This document shows positions 8,954 through 17,054 of a stretch of DNA of 64,000 nucleotides, in pieces. The notes beneath the pieces are model-generated. The model had not been told where the DNA came from and searched no databases. It worked only from the letters and a program-made list of their open reading frames with translations. A program made the position numbers and the translations under genes. The DNA is taken from the NCBI RefSeq assembly GCF_011045165.1, contig NZ_JAAKZI010000017.1:22836-86835 (forward strand). The letters are read 5' to 3'. Each line of letters starts with the position of its first letter. Position 1 is the first letter of the stretch. This DNA comes from Arthrobacter silviterrae (GTDB lineage Bacteria > Actinomycetota > Actinomycetes > Actinomycetales > Micrococcaceae).

Positions 8954-10105
8954 ATGCAGGTTAACAGGGCACTAGAGCAGCATATTGCAGTTTTTGGCGA
9001 GAGCGGAAGCGGCAAAACTGTCATGATCTCTTCGTTCTATGGGGCAACGCAGGAACCTCAGTATCTCCAGAAAAGTCTGTTCCATGTGGTGGCAGATGAG
9101 ATTGGCCAAGGTAATAGGCTCCACCGAAACTATCTTGGAATGAGAGATTCAGCTCGGCTTCCTTCGCCCACCCGTTTTTCTGCGACTTCCTACTCTTTCT
9201 CCGTCAGGCTGAAGGATGGGGTAGAAGGGAAGGCGATGAAGGCTAGGCCCTTCGATGCCTTGCGCCTCGTTTGGCACGATTACCCGGGGGAGTGGTTCGA
9301 GGAGGACGTGAGTGGTCTAGACGAGGCATCACGAAAGATTGACACGTTTAAGTCATTGTTGGGTTCTGATGTCGCTCTTTTGCTCGTAGATGGTCAGCGG
9401 TTGCTGGACAACGCCGGCGAAGAGGAGCGGTATCTGAAGTCGTTGCTTGCCAATTTCCGCAATGGATTCCTGTCACTAAAGGATGAACTTTTGGAGGACG
9501 GCAAGCCGCTTGTTGAGTTCCCACGGATATGGATCATGGCGCTGTCAAAGTCTGATCTCCTGTCCCACCTAGACGTGTTCAATTTCAGGGACCTCCTCAT
9601 TGATAAGGCCGGCGAGGACATTACCGAATTGCGCGAAGTGCTCGCTGGGCTGGTAGAAGCGAACGACGCCCTGTCAGTTGGCGAAGATTTCGTGCTGCTT
9701 TCGTCAGCGAAGTTCGGAGCGGACAAGATCGAGGTGGCCAAGCGGGTCGGTCTGGAATTGATTTTGCCTATCGCCGCCATGCTGCCATTCGAACGTCACG
9801 TACGGTGGGCGCAGGTGAAGCAACTTCCAGGGAAAGTCGTACAAAATCTGCTGGTCGGCGCTGTGGCTCTTGCACCAATACTTATTGGGCGTAAGGCCAA
9901 GCTGCCTGGCCCGCTAGCGGCCCTTCTGGCCGCTGTCGGTCCTAATCTCATGGACGAGGCACTCAAGATGGCCGCAGACAAGCTTCGGGAAGTAAACTCC
10001 TCGGCCCTGGCCAAAAACGACTATCTGACGGCCACGTTGACCCGGTTCCGGATGGACCTGGACAAGGGTGAAGAGGAGCACGTCCTCATCAGGAGCCGCA
10101 GATGA
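8954..10105 (+). CDS. P-loop GTPase-like protein (TRAFAC/double-GTPase type)
   Basis: A protein of 383 residues with a P-loop GESGSGKT at residues 15-22, a G3-like DYPG at about 109-112 (WHDYPGEWF) and a G4-like SKSD at about 197-200 (IWIMALSKSDLL). Two hydrophobic stretches near residue 300 (LLVGAVALAPILIG and GPLAALLAAVG) could bind membrane or protein. The pattern resembles TRAFAC-clade GTPases that have been assigned to bacterial conflict systems by genome analysis. It overlaps the start of the next gene by four bases (ATGA), so the two are translated together. It lies 246 bases downstream of the restriction enzyme. GTP rather than ATP use is inferred from the motifs. Confidence 0.6.
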   Translation: MQVNRALEQHIAVFGESGSGKTVMISSFYGATQEPQYLQKSLFHVVADEIGQGNRLHRNYLGMRDSARLPSPTRFSATSYSFSVRLKDGVEGKAMKARPFDALRLVWHDYPGEWFEEDVSGLDEASRKIDTFKSLLGSDVALLLVDGQRLLDNAGEEERYLKSLLANFRNGFLSLKDELLEDGKPLVEFPRIWIMALSKSDLLSHLDVFNFRDLLIDKAGEDITELREVLAGLVEANDALSVGEDFVLLSSAKFGADKIEVAKRVGLELILPIAAMLPFERHVRWAQVKQLPGKVVQNLLVGAVALAPILIGRKAKLPGPLAALLAAVGPNLMDEALKMAADKLREVNSSALAKNDYLTATLTRFRMDLDKGEEEHVLIRSRR

Positions 10106-10446
10106 CTTTCATCTGGGCCACGCGTGGCCTGGCGTGGGGCTTCCGCTTTCTCCGTGATGGAGGATTCGAGGAGCCCCTCCGGGTCTACGACGACGTCTTC
10201 ACGGATGTGTGGGATGAATCCGAGGTTTGCCGCCGTGTAAGTGACAAGGTGGCCTTACGATTCCCAGACCCTTTAGGTCGGCGCGACAGGGCTGGAAGAA
10301 CCATTCCCCACGATTTCGTTGTCGTTGGACCTTTGGCTCATGAAGTCGAGTCGGTGGAGGACGGGATCCGGCTAGTCTGGCCCATTGTCGCCGACGAGTT
10401 CGCGCGTGTCTGGCAGTTGTCGAAGCCACCCTCACCCAGTGAATGA
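10102..10446 (+). CDS. small partner protein of the GTPase
   Basis: A protein of 114 residues beginning MTFIWATRGLAWGFRFLRDGG. Its ATG is within the stop of the GTPase gene, which implies translational coupling and a fixed ratio of the two proteins. It is soluble, rich in Arg/Asp/Trp, with no recognisable motif. A regulator, toxin or target adaptor of the GTPase are all possible; the sequence does not decide. No ribosome binding site of its own is evident. Confidence 0.6.
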   Translation: MTFIWATRGLAWGFRFLRDGGFEEPLRVYDDVFTDVWDESEVCRRVSDKVALRFPDPLGRRDRAGRTIPHDFVVVGPLAHEVESVEDGIRLVWPIVADEFARVWQLSKPPSPSE

Positions 10447-10599
10447 CTCCGTAGACCACCAGTACCAAATAGTGCTATCCGCAACTGAGTTCAACGAAGG
10501 CCAATACTCGGCTCAAGCATATTAAAAGTTCATATGGACGCTGGCTGGCCGATACCGAGCCATGAATGCAACGCTGTACGCCAATCATGGGTGCCCTAT

Positions 10600-11589
10600 T
10601 TAGATTCTGTCCTTGTGAGCCATTCGGTTAAAAACGGCATCCGCCAAATGGTCGTTGTGGAAGCGGGTGTACATCGAGGGCCCTTTGCGCATGAGGTTCA
10701 GTGCGAGTGTCTTCGCCGGCTTGGCGATGGGACTACCTTCTGCGAAGAGCAGTGCAAGGGATGGCAGACCCGAAAAGTGGATTCGGGACACATTTCCGAT
10801 AGTCCCATAACTTGCCGTTTCGACGACCGCGTCGATGCCATGGCGTTGCAGCCATCGGTCGATGCTCGTTGCGCCCTTGTCAATGTTGAGAAAGCCTGTG
10901 ACTTCGCACCCGGAATTTGTGGTGGTTTCTCCGATGACCAGGACTTCTGCATTTTGGGCGCTGATTGTGATGAGGCGCCGCCGGTCTGGCCTCCGCCCGG
11001 TCGTCGACATGGCCGTCGCTGTCCAGAATCTGCCCTCCGTCTGGCTCGGCCAGGGGATGGCTAAGCTGATGTACGTCGCGGCCGCAGATATCAGGCCTTC
11101 AGCGTCCGGCCGGGCCATCAGCTGATGGAACTTCTGGAGGCCCGCCATCCGTCGCGTCGCGGCAAGGTACCTTGGTGCGTCCGTGGGTTCTGGCGATACG
11201 GAATCCAGCCATTCGGCTTGGGCTTCCTCCTCCATGACAACGTCAAGCAGGCTGTCTCCGCCAGGATGGCCGGCCAGGTCGAGATTGCGCACGTTGTGGC
11301 CTTGGCGTTCAATGGCGGCAAGTACCTCCCGCTCGCGGGCATTGAGCTCGTCCGGCATGAATGCGCGAAATGCTATGTGGGTAATGTCGTCCCATCGCCG
11401 GCGATGGGATGAAAATCGATTGACAACGTTCAGGCTTTGACCGACATAGCGGTACCCGTCGGAGAAGGTCAGCACATAGATGCCAGTGCGGCTTTCTTCT
11501 GGCTCGAATCGAAACGCAAGGGACTGCACGCCTGACGTTGGCCAGTTTCGGAAACCGAAAGCATGGATTGCCTCTCTTTGGTGTCCCAT
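10600..11589 (-). CDS. GIY-YIG nuclease domain protein
   Basis: A protein of 329 residues. Residues about 36-70 carry GIYVLTFSDGYRYVGQS followed by NRFSSHRRR, the two strands and the arginine region of a GIY-YIG endonuclease fold. The remaining about 250 residues have no domain I can name; they include ITISAQNAEVLVIGET and RKGPSMYTRFHNDHLADAVF. It is transcribed toward the GTPase pair on the opposite strand. Such proteins occur as stand-alone nucleases in mobile elements and as phage-defence effectors. A catalytic glutamate could not be placed with certainty. Confidence 0.65.
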   Translation of the reverse strand: MGHQREAIHAFGFRNWPTSGVQSLAFRFEPEESRTGIYVLTFSDGYRYVGQSLNVVNRFSSHRRRWDDITHIAFRAFMPDELNAREREVLAAIERQGHNVRNLDLAGHPGGDSLLDVVMEEEAQAEWLDSVSPEPTDAPRYLAATRRMAGLQKFHQLMARPDAEGLISAAATYISLAIPWPSQTEGRFWTATAMSTTGRRPDRRRLITISAQNAEVLVIGETTTNSGCEVTGFLNIDKGATSIDRWLQRHGIDAVVETASYGTIGNVSRIHFSGLPSLALLFAEGSPIAKPAKTLALNLMRKGPSMYTRFHNDHLADAVFNRMAHKDRI

Positions 11590-11705
11590 GATCCTCCGTC
11601 GGGCAGACTCGACTGTTCTGCTCAGGCTATGTCATTTGGGATACGAAGCCACCCGTCGCCAAAAGTCGGCGGGCAGTGTACAGAGCGGGTGAAGCTCAGC
11701 CATGG

Positions 11706-12233
11706 TTAAGTTGTGGAGAGCGCGGGGGCAATGGCCAGGCAGTTGTGCGACCGAAGGTAGTACGTTGGCGGCCACGGCGCGCCAACTTGTATCTGTGTGG
11801 GATCGGGGCGAATCAGAAGCGCCGTTTTAGGCCAGATGGCGAACGTGCACGGTTCAATCCAAGCGGGTTGGACGTACCCGAACTTTTCCCATCGGATGGT
11901 TGCCCAAACCCCGGTTGGCTGGACTTCTCGAAATTCAAGGACGGTGATGACCGCCGTTGTACTTTGTTCACTTTGCGTTCGGGTCAAGTACTCCCATTGC
12001 CTGTCGGAGAAGCGTTGCCATTCTGACTTCTTGCGGATGAGCGAGGCCCATCGCCAAGTAAGGAATGCGGCGGCGACGACGACGATGGCCAGGGCAATCC
12101 AGGCCCCGATTTTTGGAGGCCACGCCAAAACAATGATGGCTGCAACACAAACGAGGATGACGGCAGCGATGGTGGTCATCACCACCATGGGGGTGGTGGC
12201 GATATGCGGTTTGACCATTGGGTTGGTGTCCAT
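11706..12233 (-). CDS. small membrane protein of the mobilisation operon
   Basis: A protein of 175 residues with two adjacent N-terminal membrane helices (PMVVMTTIAAVILVCVAAII and IGAWIALAIVVVAAAFLTW) and a soluble C-terminal half. Start ATG 12233 is preceded by GGAGGG at seven bases; a start at 12275 would overlap the relaxase stop. It follows the relaxase gene by only 22 bases on the same strand, so it is probably co-transcribed and may help connect the relaxosome to the membrane. I do not recognise the family. Confidence 0.6.
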   Translation of the reverse strand: MDTNPMVKPHIATTPMVVMTTIAAVILVCVAAIIVLAWPPKIGAWIALAIVVVAAAFLTWRWASLIRKKSEWQRFSDRQWEYLTRTQSEQSTTAVITVLEFREVQPTGVWATIRWEKFGYVQPAWIEPCTFAIWPKTALLIRPDPTQIQVGAPWPPTYYLRSHNCLAIAPALSTT

Positions 12234-12255
12234 GGGCTTTCCCTCCGCCTTCATT

Positions 12256-15200
12256 CTAAATTTCCCATCCGACATTGGTAAGCCCGGTTTCAATTGAAAC
12301 TGTTGGGGTTGTCGGACTGTCCCCATCCCGGTTGCCGTTCTGGAGCAGAGCGAATTCGGCTTCGAGTTGCTGGCGGTCCAGGCCGCGGTCCCATTCGTAA
12401 TCGGCCGGGGGAGGGCCCAACGGGTCCTCGGCATCGCGCATCAGCCAGCGGTCTCGGTAGACGGCGATGCCCTCCACCAAACGGTTGCGATCCGGAGTGG
12501 AAGTGGATTCCGGCAGTGCATCCATGACTTGCTGGACCCAAGGTTCTGTGCCAGTGAGTGCCGTCAACCTCAGCTGTTGGATCCTGGCGTTTGCAAGCTC
12601 ACGTACTTGGTCGATCATGGCCACCAGGTCGGCGCGCTCGCCGGGGACAGTTTCACAAAGCCATCCGTCAATGCCGGGGGAGTTGTTCCGACCGGTTGGT
12701 CGGAGGCGGGCGTGGATGACGGCCATCAGGTCCTTCGCGTCGCCAGGGCGCCGGATGGCTCGTTCCAGCGTGGTGGTTGCGGCTCGGGGCTCGGCTGCCG
12801 TGGCGCGTCGCCAGGCGGCGACACCTGCACCCCACGACGGCGAGCCCTCGAGTTCTGCCGCCAAGCCTGGCTGGATGCGTTCGACGGCGGCACGCAGGTT
12901 CTCGGCTGCGGCGATTTGGGCGAGGTAGTCGTACTCGGCGGCAAGTTGGTGAAGGGAGTTGGCGCTCTCCGTTTCCTCATCGCCTACTTCGTGTGCTGTC
13001 CGCTCGGCGCCTTGGGCGGCGAGGACTTCGCCGATGATTTCCAGCCACGTGGTTGTGTCGATCTCGTGCAGTTCCTCGTCGGGGGCGGGATCGGTTTCGC
13101 AGATGTACGCGGTGTTGTTTTCCCTGCCACGGGTCATGCCGACATAGAAGAGCTCCCTGGTGAGGCAGCCTTGCGTGAGGAGGGTGTGGCTGGTGTCGAC
13201 GGTGATCCCTTGGGAGCGGTGCGCCGTCGTCGCATATCCCAGTTCCACCGACTCGGCCAGGTACTGGCCGGTCAGCTTGATGCCCACCCCGGTGTCCAAG
13301 CGCGTGCCGATGACCGACCCGTCGTGGCCCGGCTTGGCGGTCAGCTTGATGAGGGTGCCGTTTCTGATGAAGTCCCCGGAACTGTCGGTGAGCCGCCGGT
13401 CGTTCTTGCGGGCGATCACCGTGTCCCCGCAGCCGGCGCTGAGCCCGTCGCTCAGGCGCACCGCCCGACGGCCGTCGACCAGGCCCTGGTCCACCAGCTC
13501 CGCATGGGCTCGCTCGTTGAGGACTGTGACGGTGTCGTTGTCCGGTGCAATCAGAATGGACGCCCGGCCGGCATGAACGTCGTCGATCCACCGCCCGTAC
13601 GCTTGGTCAATCATCTCCATATACTCGCCGTGGCGAAGGCGGCCATGCGCCTCGTACTGCTGCACCGCCGTGAAGTCGCCCGCCCGCAACAGCAGCGACG
13701 CCGGCCCCTCCCACTCGTGGCGGAACCGCCGCACACTGGTCAGCTGGATCGCCTTGCCCTGCCGGTCCAACCAGCCCAGGATCCCGCCGGCGTCGATCGC
13801 GTCCAACTGGGCAGGATCACCAACCATCACAATCTTCGCCCCGGCATCCCGCGCCTGGTGCACCAGGGCCGCCAGCTGCGCAGTGGAAACCATCGACGCC
13901 TCATCCACGATCACCAGCTGGTTCCGCCGAAAACTCCACTGCCCCTGCCGCATCGCCAAATCGGCCATCCGTTGCGACCGTCGCAGCCGCTGCCAGAATG
14001 TACCGGAACGGGAAGCTTCAAGGTCGCGGAACCGCTCCGCCCGCCCCGCAGCGCCCTGCCCGACAGACTCATACAGCCACTTGGACACATTCTCCGCCGC
14101 CAGTCCCAGCTTCCGGCCCAGCACGTCAGCGCTTGCTGCTGCCGGGGCAAGTCCGATGACGCTTCTCGCACCATAGGCCTGTTCCCAACTGTCACGGATG
14201 GCAGCCATGGTGGTCGTCTTGCCTGACCCCGCGGGACCGAGGACGGCGTCGAGGTACCTGCCGCTGGACAGCACCTCGTGCACGGCGGCGAGTTGGTCCG
14301 GCGCCAGCTCCGTCCGGTCCGGGGCCTTCCCCGCATGGGCGGGGAACGTGTCGGCGAGGTGGGGCGCGATGGCGGGGCCGCCGTCGTCGTTCCTGGTGTT
14401 CATGACCAGCTGCTCGTTGGCGAGGATGCCGGCGTCGGTGTAGAGGCGGGCGCCGGGGAATTCGAAGACGGCGTGGCCGGCGAAGGCGACGTCGCTGCCT
14501 GCGTCGACGGGGACCGTGTAGCGGTAGGGGTTGAGCGCGACGCATTGGGACTCGGCCGCGGTGGCGACCGAATCGATCAGGGAGCGGCGGTCGGCGGCGG
14601 TGGCACAGCGGATGTCGGCGCAGACCCGCTCCGCCTCGGCCAGAAGGTTCCATCGGTTCCAGGTGGCGCGGCGCCCGGCCACTTCCTCGCGGGCGGCTGC
14701 AGCTGCGGCGGCGACCCATGGCTCGGTGAGGTCGGCGGCGGTGACGGGGCGTTCGTGGGAGCGGTTGATGGTCTGGCGAATCACGGTGGCCGCTTCGAAG
14801 CCTATCTTTTGGGCGCGGACCCGCCACCCTGCGGCAAGGTCGCTGAGGGGAGTGGGGTCCTTGTCCTTGGCCTGGCGGGTGGACAGTGTGGCCTGCTGGC
14901 GGAACTTGGTCACGGTGGTCCTGGACGGTGTACTGCCGTGGGTTTTCTCCCAGGCCTGGATGAGCCGGTCGGTTTCCGCGTTGATGAGGTGGGAGCGGCT
15001 GGAGAATTCGTGGATCAGCTTGTCGTCTACGCCGACCAGCTCGTGGCGCGGGTTGCGTTCGCGGATGGCGGGCGGGCGGAAGCCGGGGACTGCGCCGAGG
15101 CGTTCCTGGAGGCGGTCGAAGAGGAGCCCGTTGTAGTGTTCGCTGGCGGAGATGGTGGCCTTGTAGAGGGTGCGTGAATCCAGGCTGGACCAGGCGCCGT

Positions 15201-15807
15201 CCGTGGCCCGCTGGACCCGGTTGGCGATGACCATGTGTGTGTGGAGTTGGGGGTCGCGGGCGCGGGATTCCCAATGGTCGAAGGCTGCGGCGACGGCGCC
15301 CTTGGCCCCGACGTGGGCGACGCCGCCGCGGCCGGTCCTGGTGTGGATTGCTTGGGTTTCGAGCCAGGAGAGGACTTCGTTGACGGCTTCGTGGTGGGCT
15401 TCGAGGATGATCTTTTGGATGTCCTTGGGGGCGAGCGCCCAGATGACGGACACGGATTTGGGGACGCTGAAGGTCAGGTCGAAGCCGGCGACGGCGGCGC
15501 GCTTGGTTTCCTCGCCGTTGCGGTGGGCGACGGTGGTTTGGCCGTGGGGGCGGCCGAGTGGCTGGTGGGTGTCCGGGTGTTCGGCGTTGCTGAAGATGGA
15601 GGTGGCGTCGGCGTTGGTCACCTGGTCCAGGGGGTGGCGGTTGATGCCGTCGAGTCCCTGGCCGAGCCAGCGGCCCGGGGGAGTGCCGGCCTTTAGGTAG
15701 TAGCCGGTGGCGTCGCCCGGGGTGAGGGGGACGTCGTCGCGCATGGTGGTTTTCAGCAGGTACTTCACGCCTGCGTGGGCGGTGAGGCGGGCGATGGAGA
15801 CGGTCAT
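12256..15807 (-). CDS. MobF-family (TrwC-type) conjugative relaxase-helicase
   Basis: A protein of 1183 residues that should nick plasmid or ICE DNA at oriT, stay linked to the 5' end and unwind the strand for transfer. The relaxase domain shows FDLTFSVPKSVS (109-120) and the metal-binding HTH motif in DPQLHTHMVI (H189, H191); the likely nicking tyrosine is among the N-terminal tyrosines (Y16 or the YY at about 36). A RecD-like helicase follows with GPAGSGKTTT (about 522) and VDEASM (about 632). ATG 15807 overlaps the stop of the preceding gene (ATGA). No VirB/TraG-type transfer genes are visible nearby, so this part looks mobilisable, or is the edge of a larger element. Confidence 0.9.
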   Translation of the reverse strand: MTVSIARLTAHAGVKYLLKTTMRDDVPLTPGDATGYYLKAGTPPGRWLGQGLDGINRHPLDQVTNADATSIFSNAEHPDTHQPLGRPHGQTTVAHRNGEETKRAAVAGFDLTFSVPKSVSVIWALAPKDIQKIILEAHHEAVNEVLSWLETQAIHTRTGRGGVAHVGAKGAVAAAFDHWESRARDPQLHTHMVIANRVQRATDGAWSSLDSRTLYKATISASEHYNGLLFDRLQERLGAVPGFRPPAIRERNPRHELVGVDDKLIHEFSSRSHLINAETDRLIQAWEKTHGSTPSRTTVTKFRQQATLSTRQAKDKDPTPLSDLAAGWRVRAQKIGFEAATVIRQTINRSHERPVTAADLTEPWVAAAAAAAREEVAGRRATWNRWNLLAEAERVCADIRCATAADRRSLIDSVATAAESQCVALNPYRYTVPVDAGSDVAFAGHAVFEFPGARLYTDAGILANEQLVMNTRNDDGGPAIAPHLADTFPAHAGKAPDRTELAPDQLAAVHEVLSSGRYLDAVLGPAGSGKTTTMAAIRDSWEQAYGARSVIGLAPAAASADVLGRKLGLAAENVSKWLYESVGQGAAGRAERFRDLEASRSGTFWQRLRRSQRMADLAMRQGQWSFRRNQLVIVDEASMVSTAQLAALVHQARDAGAKIVMVGDPAQLDAIDAGGILGWLDRQGKAIQLTSVRRFRHEWEGPASLLLRAGDFTAVQQYEAHGRLRHGEYMEMIDQAYGRWIDDVHAGRASILIAPDNDTVTVLNERAHAELVDQGLVDGRRAVRLSDGLSAGCGDTVIARKNDRRLTDSSGDFIRNGTLIKLTAKPGHDGSVIGTRLDTGVGIKLTGQYLAESVELGYATTAHRSQGITVDTSHTLLTQGCLTRELFYVGMTRGRENNTAYICETDPAPDEELHEIDTTTWLEIIGEVLAAQGAERTAHEVGDEETESANSLHQLAAEYDYLAQIAAAENLRAAVERIQPGLAAELEGSPSWGAGVAAWRRATAAEPRAATTTLERAIRRPGDAKDLMAVIHARLRPTGRNNSPGIDGWLCETVPGERADLVAMIDQVRELANARIQQLRLTALTGTEPWVQQVMDALPESTSTPDRNRLVEGIAVYRDRWLMRDAEDPLGPPPADYEWDRGLDRQQLEAEFALLQNGNRDGDSPTTPTVSIETGLTNVGWEI

Positions 15808-16361
15808 CGCGTACGGGCAGGCATGGTGGTGGGCCAGCCGCGGCGGCGGTAGATCTCCGCGGTAGGCCGGTCGAGGGGGATGCCGAGGTGGTCCGTGAGC
15901 TGCAGCAGGCGTGCGGCCAGCCGCATGAGGTCCTGCGCGTCGCCCCGTTGGCTGTGGAGGATCCGGGCAGTTTCCAGGCGCAGCTCGGTGGTTTGTGCCT
16001 TCGCCTCGGCCAGTTCCCCGCAGAGATCCAGGTTGACGGCGGCAAGGTGCCGCAGCTGGGTGAGCTGCTGGTCGATGGTCCTGTCGCGTTCCAGGACGGC
16101 GTGGTGGAACTTGTCCTCCGCCAAGGCGCTCTCCCGCCGGAGCTGGCGCTGGTAGTTGGATTCTGCTTGCAGGAGCTTTTCCTGGGCATTGGCGCGTTCG
16201 ACGGCGACCAAGGTTTGCCGTGTTGCCCGGCCCGTGGCGCGGCGCTTCTCGGCCCGCCGCCGGTCGCGGCTGACCCTGGAGCACGACGGTGAACAGTACA
16301 ACTGGGTGGGTCGGCCCGGTTCGAAGGGGGCCAGGCATTCCTGACACTTCTGAGTAGACAT
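15804..16361 (-). CDS. CxxC zinc-finger/coiled-coil mobilisation accessory protein
   Basis: A protein of 185 residues. The N terminus has CQECLAPFEPGRPTQLYCSPSC, a CxxC...CxxxC arrangement like a small zinc ribbon. This is followed by an Arg/Lys-rich stretch and about 100 residues of coiled coil. Its stop overlaps the relaxase start by four bases and it is the first gene of the operon. Position and build suggest a DNA-binding relaxosome accessory protein acting at oriT, but the family is not one I can name. Confidence 0.6.
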   Translation of the reverse strand: MSTQKCQECLAPFEPGRPTQLYCSPSCSRVSRDRRRAEKRRATGRATRQTLVAVERANAQEKLLQAESNYQRQLRRESALAEDKFHHAVLERDRTIDQQLTQLRHLAAVNLDLCGELAEAKAQTTELRLETARILHSQRGDAQDLMRLAARLLQLTDHLGIPLDRPTAEIYRRRGWPTTMPARTR

Positions 16362-16397
16362 GCATACTCATGGGAATCCCGGCCCGAAACTCCATGA

Positions 16398-16426
16398 CTG
16401 CCCGCGACAGCTCCCGCCGCGGGCAG
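16398..16426. repeat. perfect 9-bp inverted repeat, candidate oriT hairpin
   Basis: CTGCCCGCG (16398-16406) and CGCGGGCAG (16418-16426) form a perfect stem with an 11-base loop, 37 bases upstream of the first mobilisation gene. Origins of transfer often lie just upstream of the relaxase operon and contain a hairpin near the nick site. No T-run follows on either strand, so a terminator is less likely. The nick site itself cannot be placed. Confidence 0.4.
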
Positions 16427-17054
16427 GGCCTTGGATGCCAGAGGTGTGAGGATTCTTTCTGGTGGCGGCAGGGGCATGGCTGATGGTGGTGGAACTGTTG
16501 TGGTGGGTGGGGTCGGCATGGCGTGGGGAGGTTGGCATTGGTGATCATGGACGATTGCTGCGGAAATGCTGGCGTGGGCAGAAAGTGTCGCATGGGGATT
16601 TCATGAGGCGCCGGAAATCCTATTGGGATGATTTGTGCATTGCGAACCGGAGCCTTTCGCTCGCGCCGTAGGTGCCCTTCTAGTCCGTCATGGATTCAAG
16701 CATCGCGACCCCGTGAAACTTCTGCTTGGCGGAAATTGGTGTTGTCGCAAGCACCGGCTATCTACGCGGCATCCAGATACTACGCCGCTTCGTGGTAGTC
16801 CGGTTACAGGACATATATAGCGTCCGAGAGCCACCGCTCTCATGGTCGACGGATGTCAGCGGGTCGAGGCGCACTCTGATGTCACTAGAATTCCAGGACT
16901 CGGCAGCTGCAAACGATTGGCTGACATTCACGGGAATGCTGAGCATGCTGTCCCAGCCGATGAAGTCGCTTGCGGGGATCGACTTTGTGCAGTTCCAGTG
17001 AGATTCCGCCGACGGACTTTGACGGGCGGGGGTGGATGCGGGGGCGGGAATGGG
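16427..17054. other. intergenic stretch between mobilisation and sugar-acid genes
   Basis: About 630 bases without a convincing gene. A plus-strand frame at 16726-17001 ends in DSAAANDWLTFTGMLSML, which looks protein-like, but there is no good start or relative that I recognise; it may be a gene remnant. The left half could contain the remainder of a transfer origin. This is a plausible boundary of the mobile segment. Confidence 0.3.

Noticed and set aside
12367..14226. Long plus-strand open frame of about 620 codons
   Set aside because: It lies entirely opposite the relaxase-helicase, whose motifs are clear; long antisense frames are expected at this GC content.
16398..16426. Hairpin as a transcription terminator
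   Set aside because: No T-run on either strand and it sits upstream, not downstream, of genes; kept as an oriT candidate instead.
14192..16519. Minus-strand frame of about 775 codons, Arg/Pro-rich
   Set aside because: Another frame of the relaxase and its upstream gene; composition (RRPRPP runs) is that of shifted high-GC codons.
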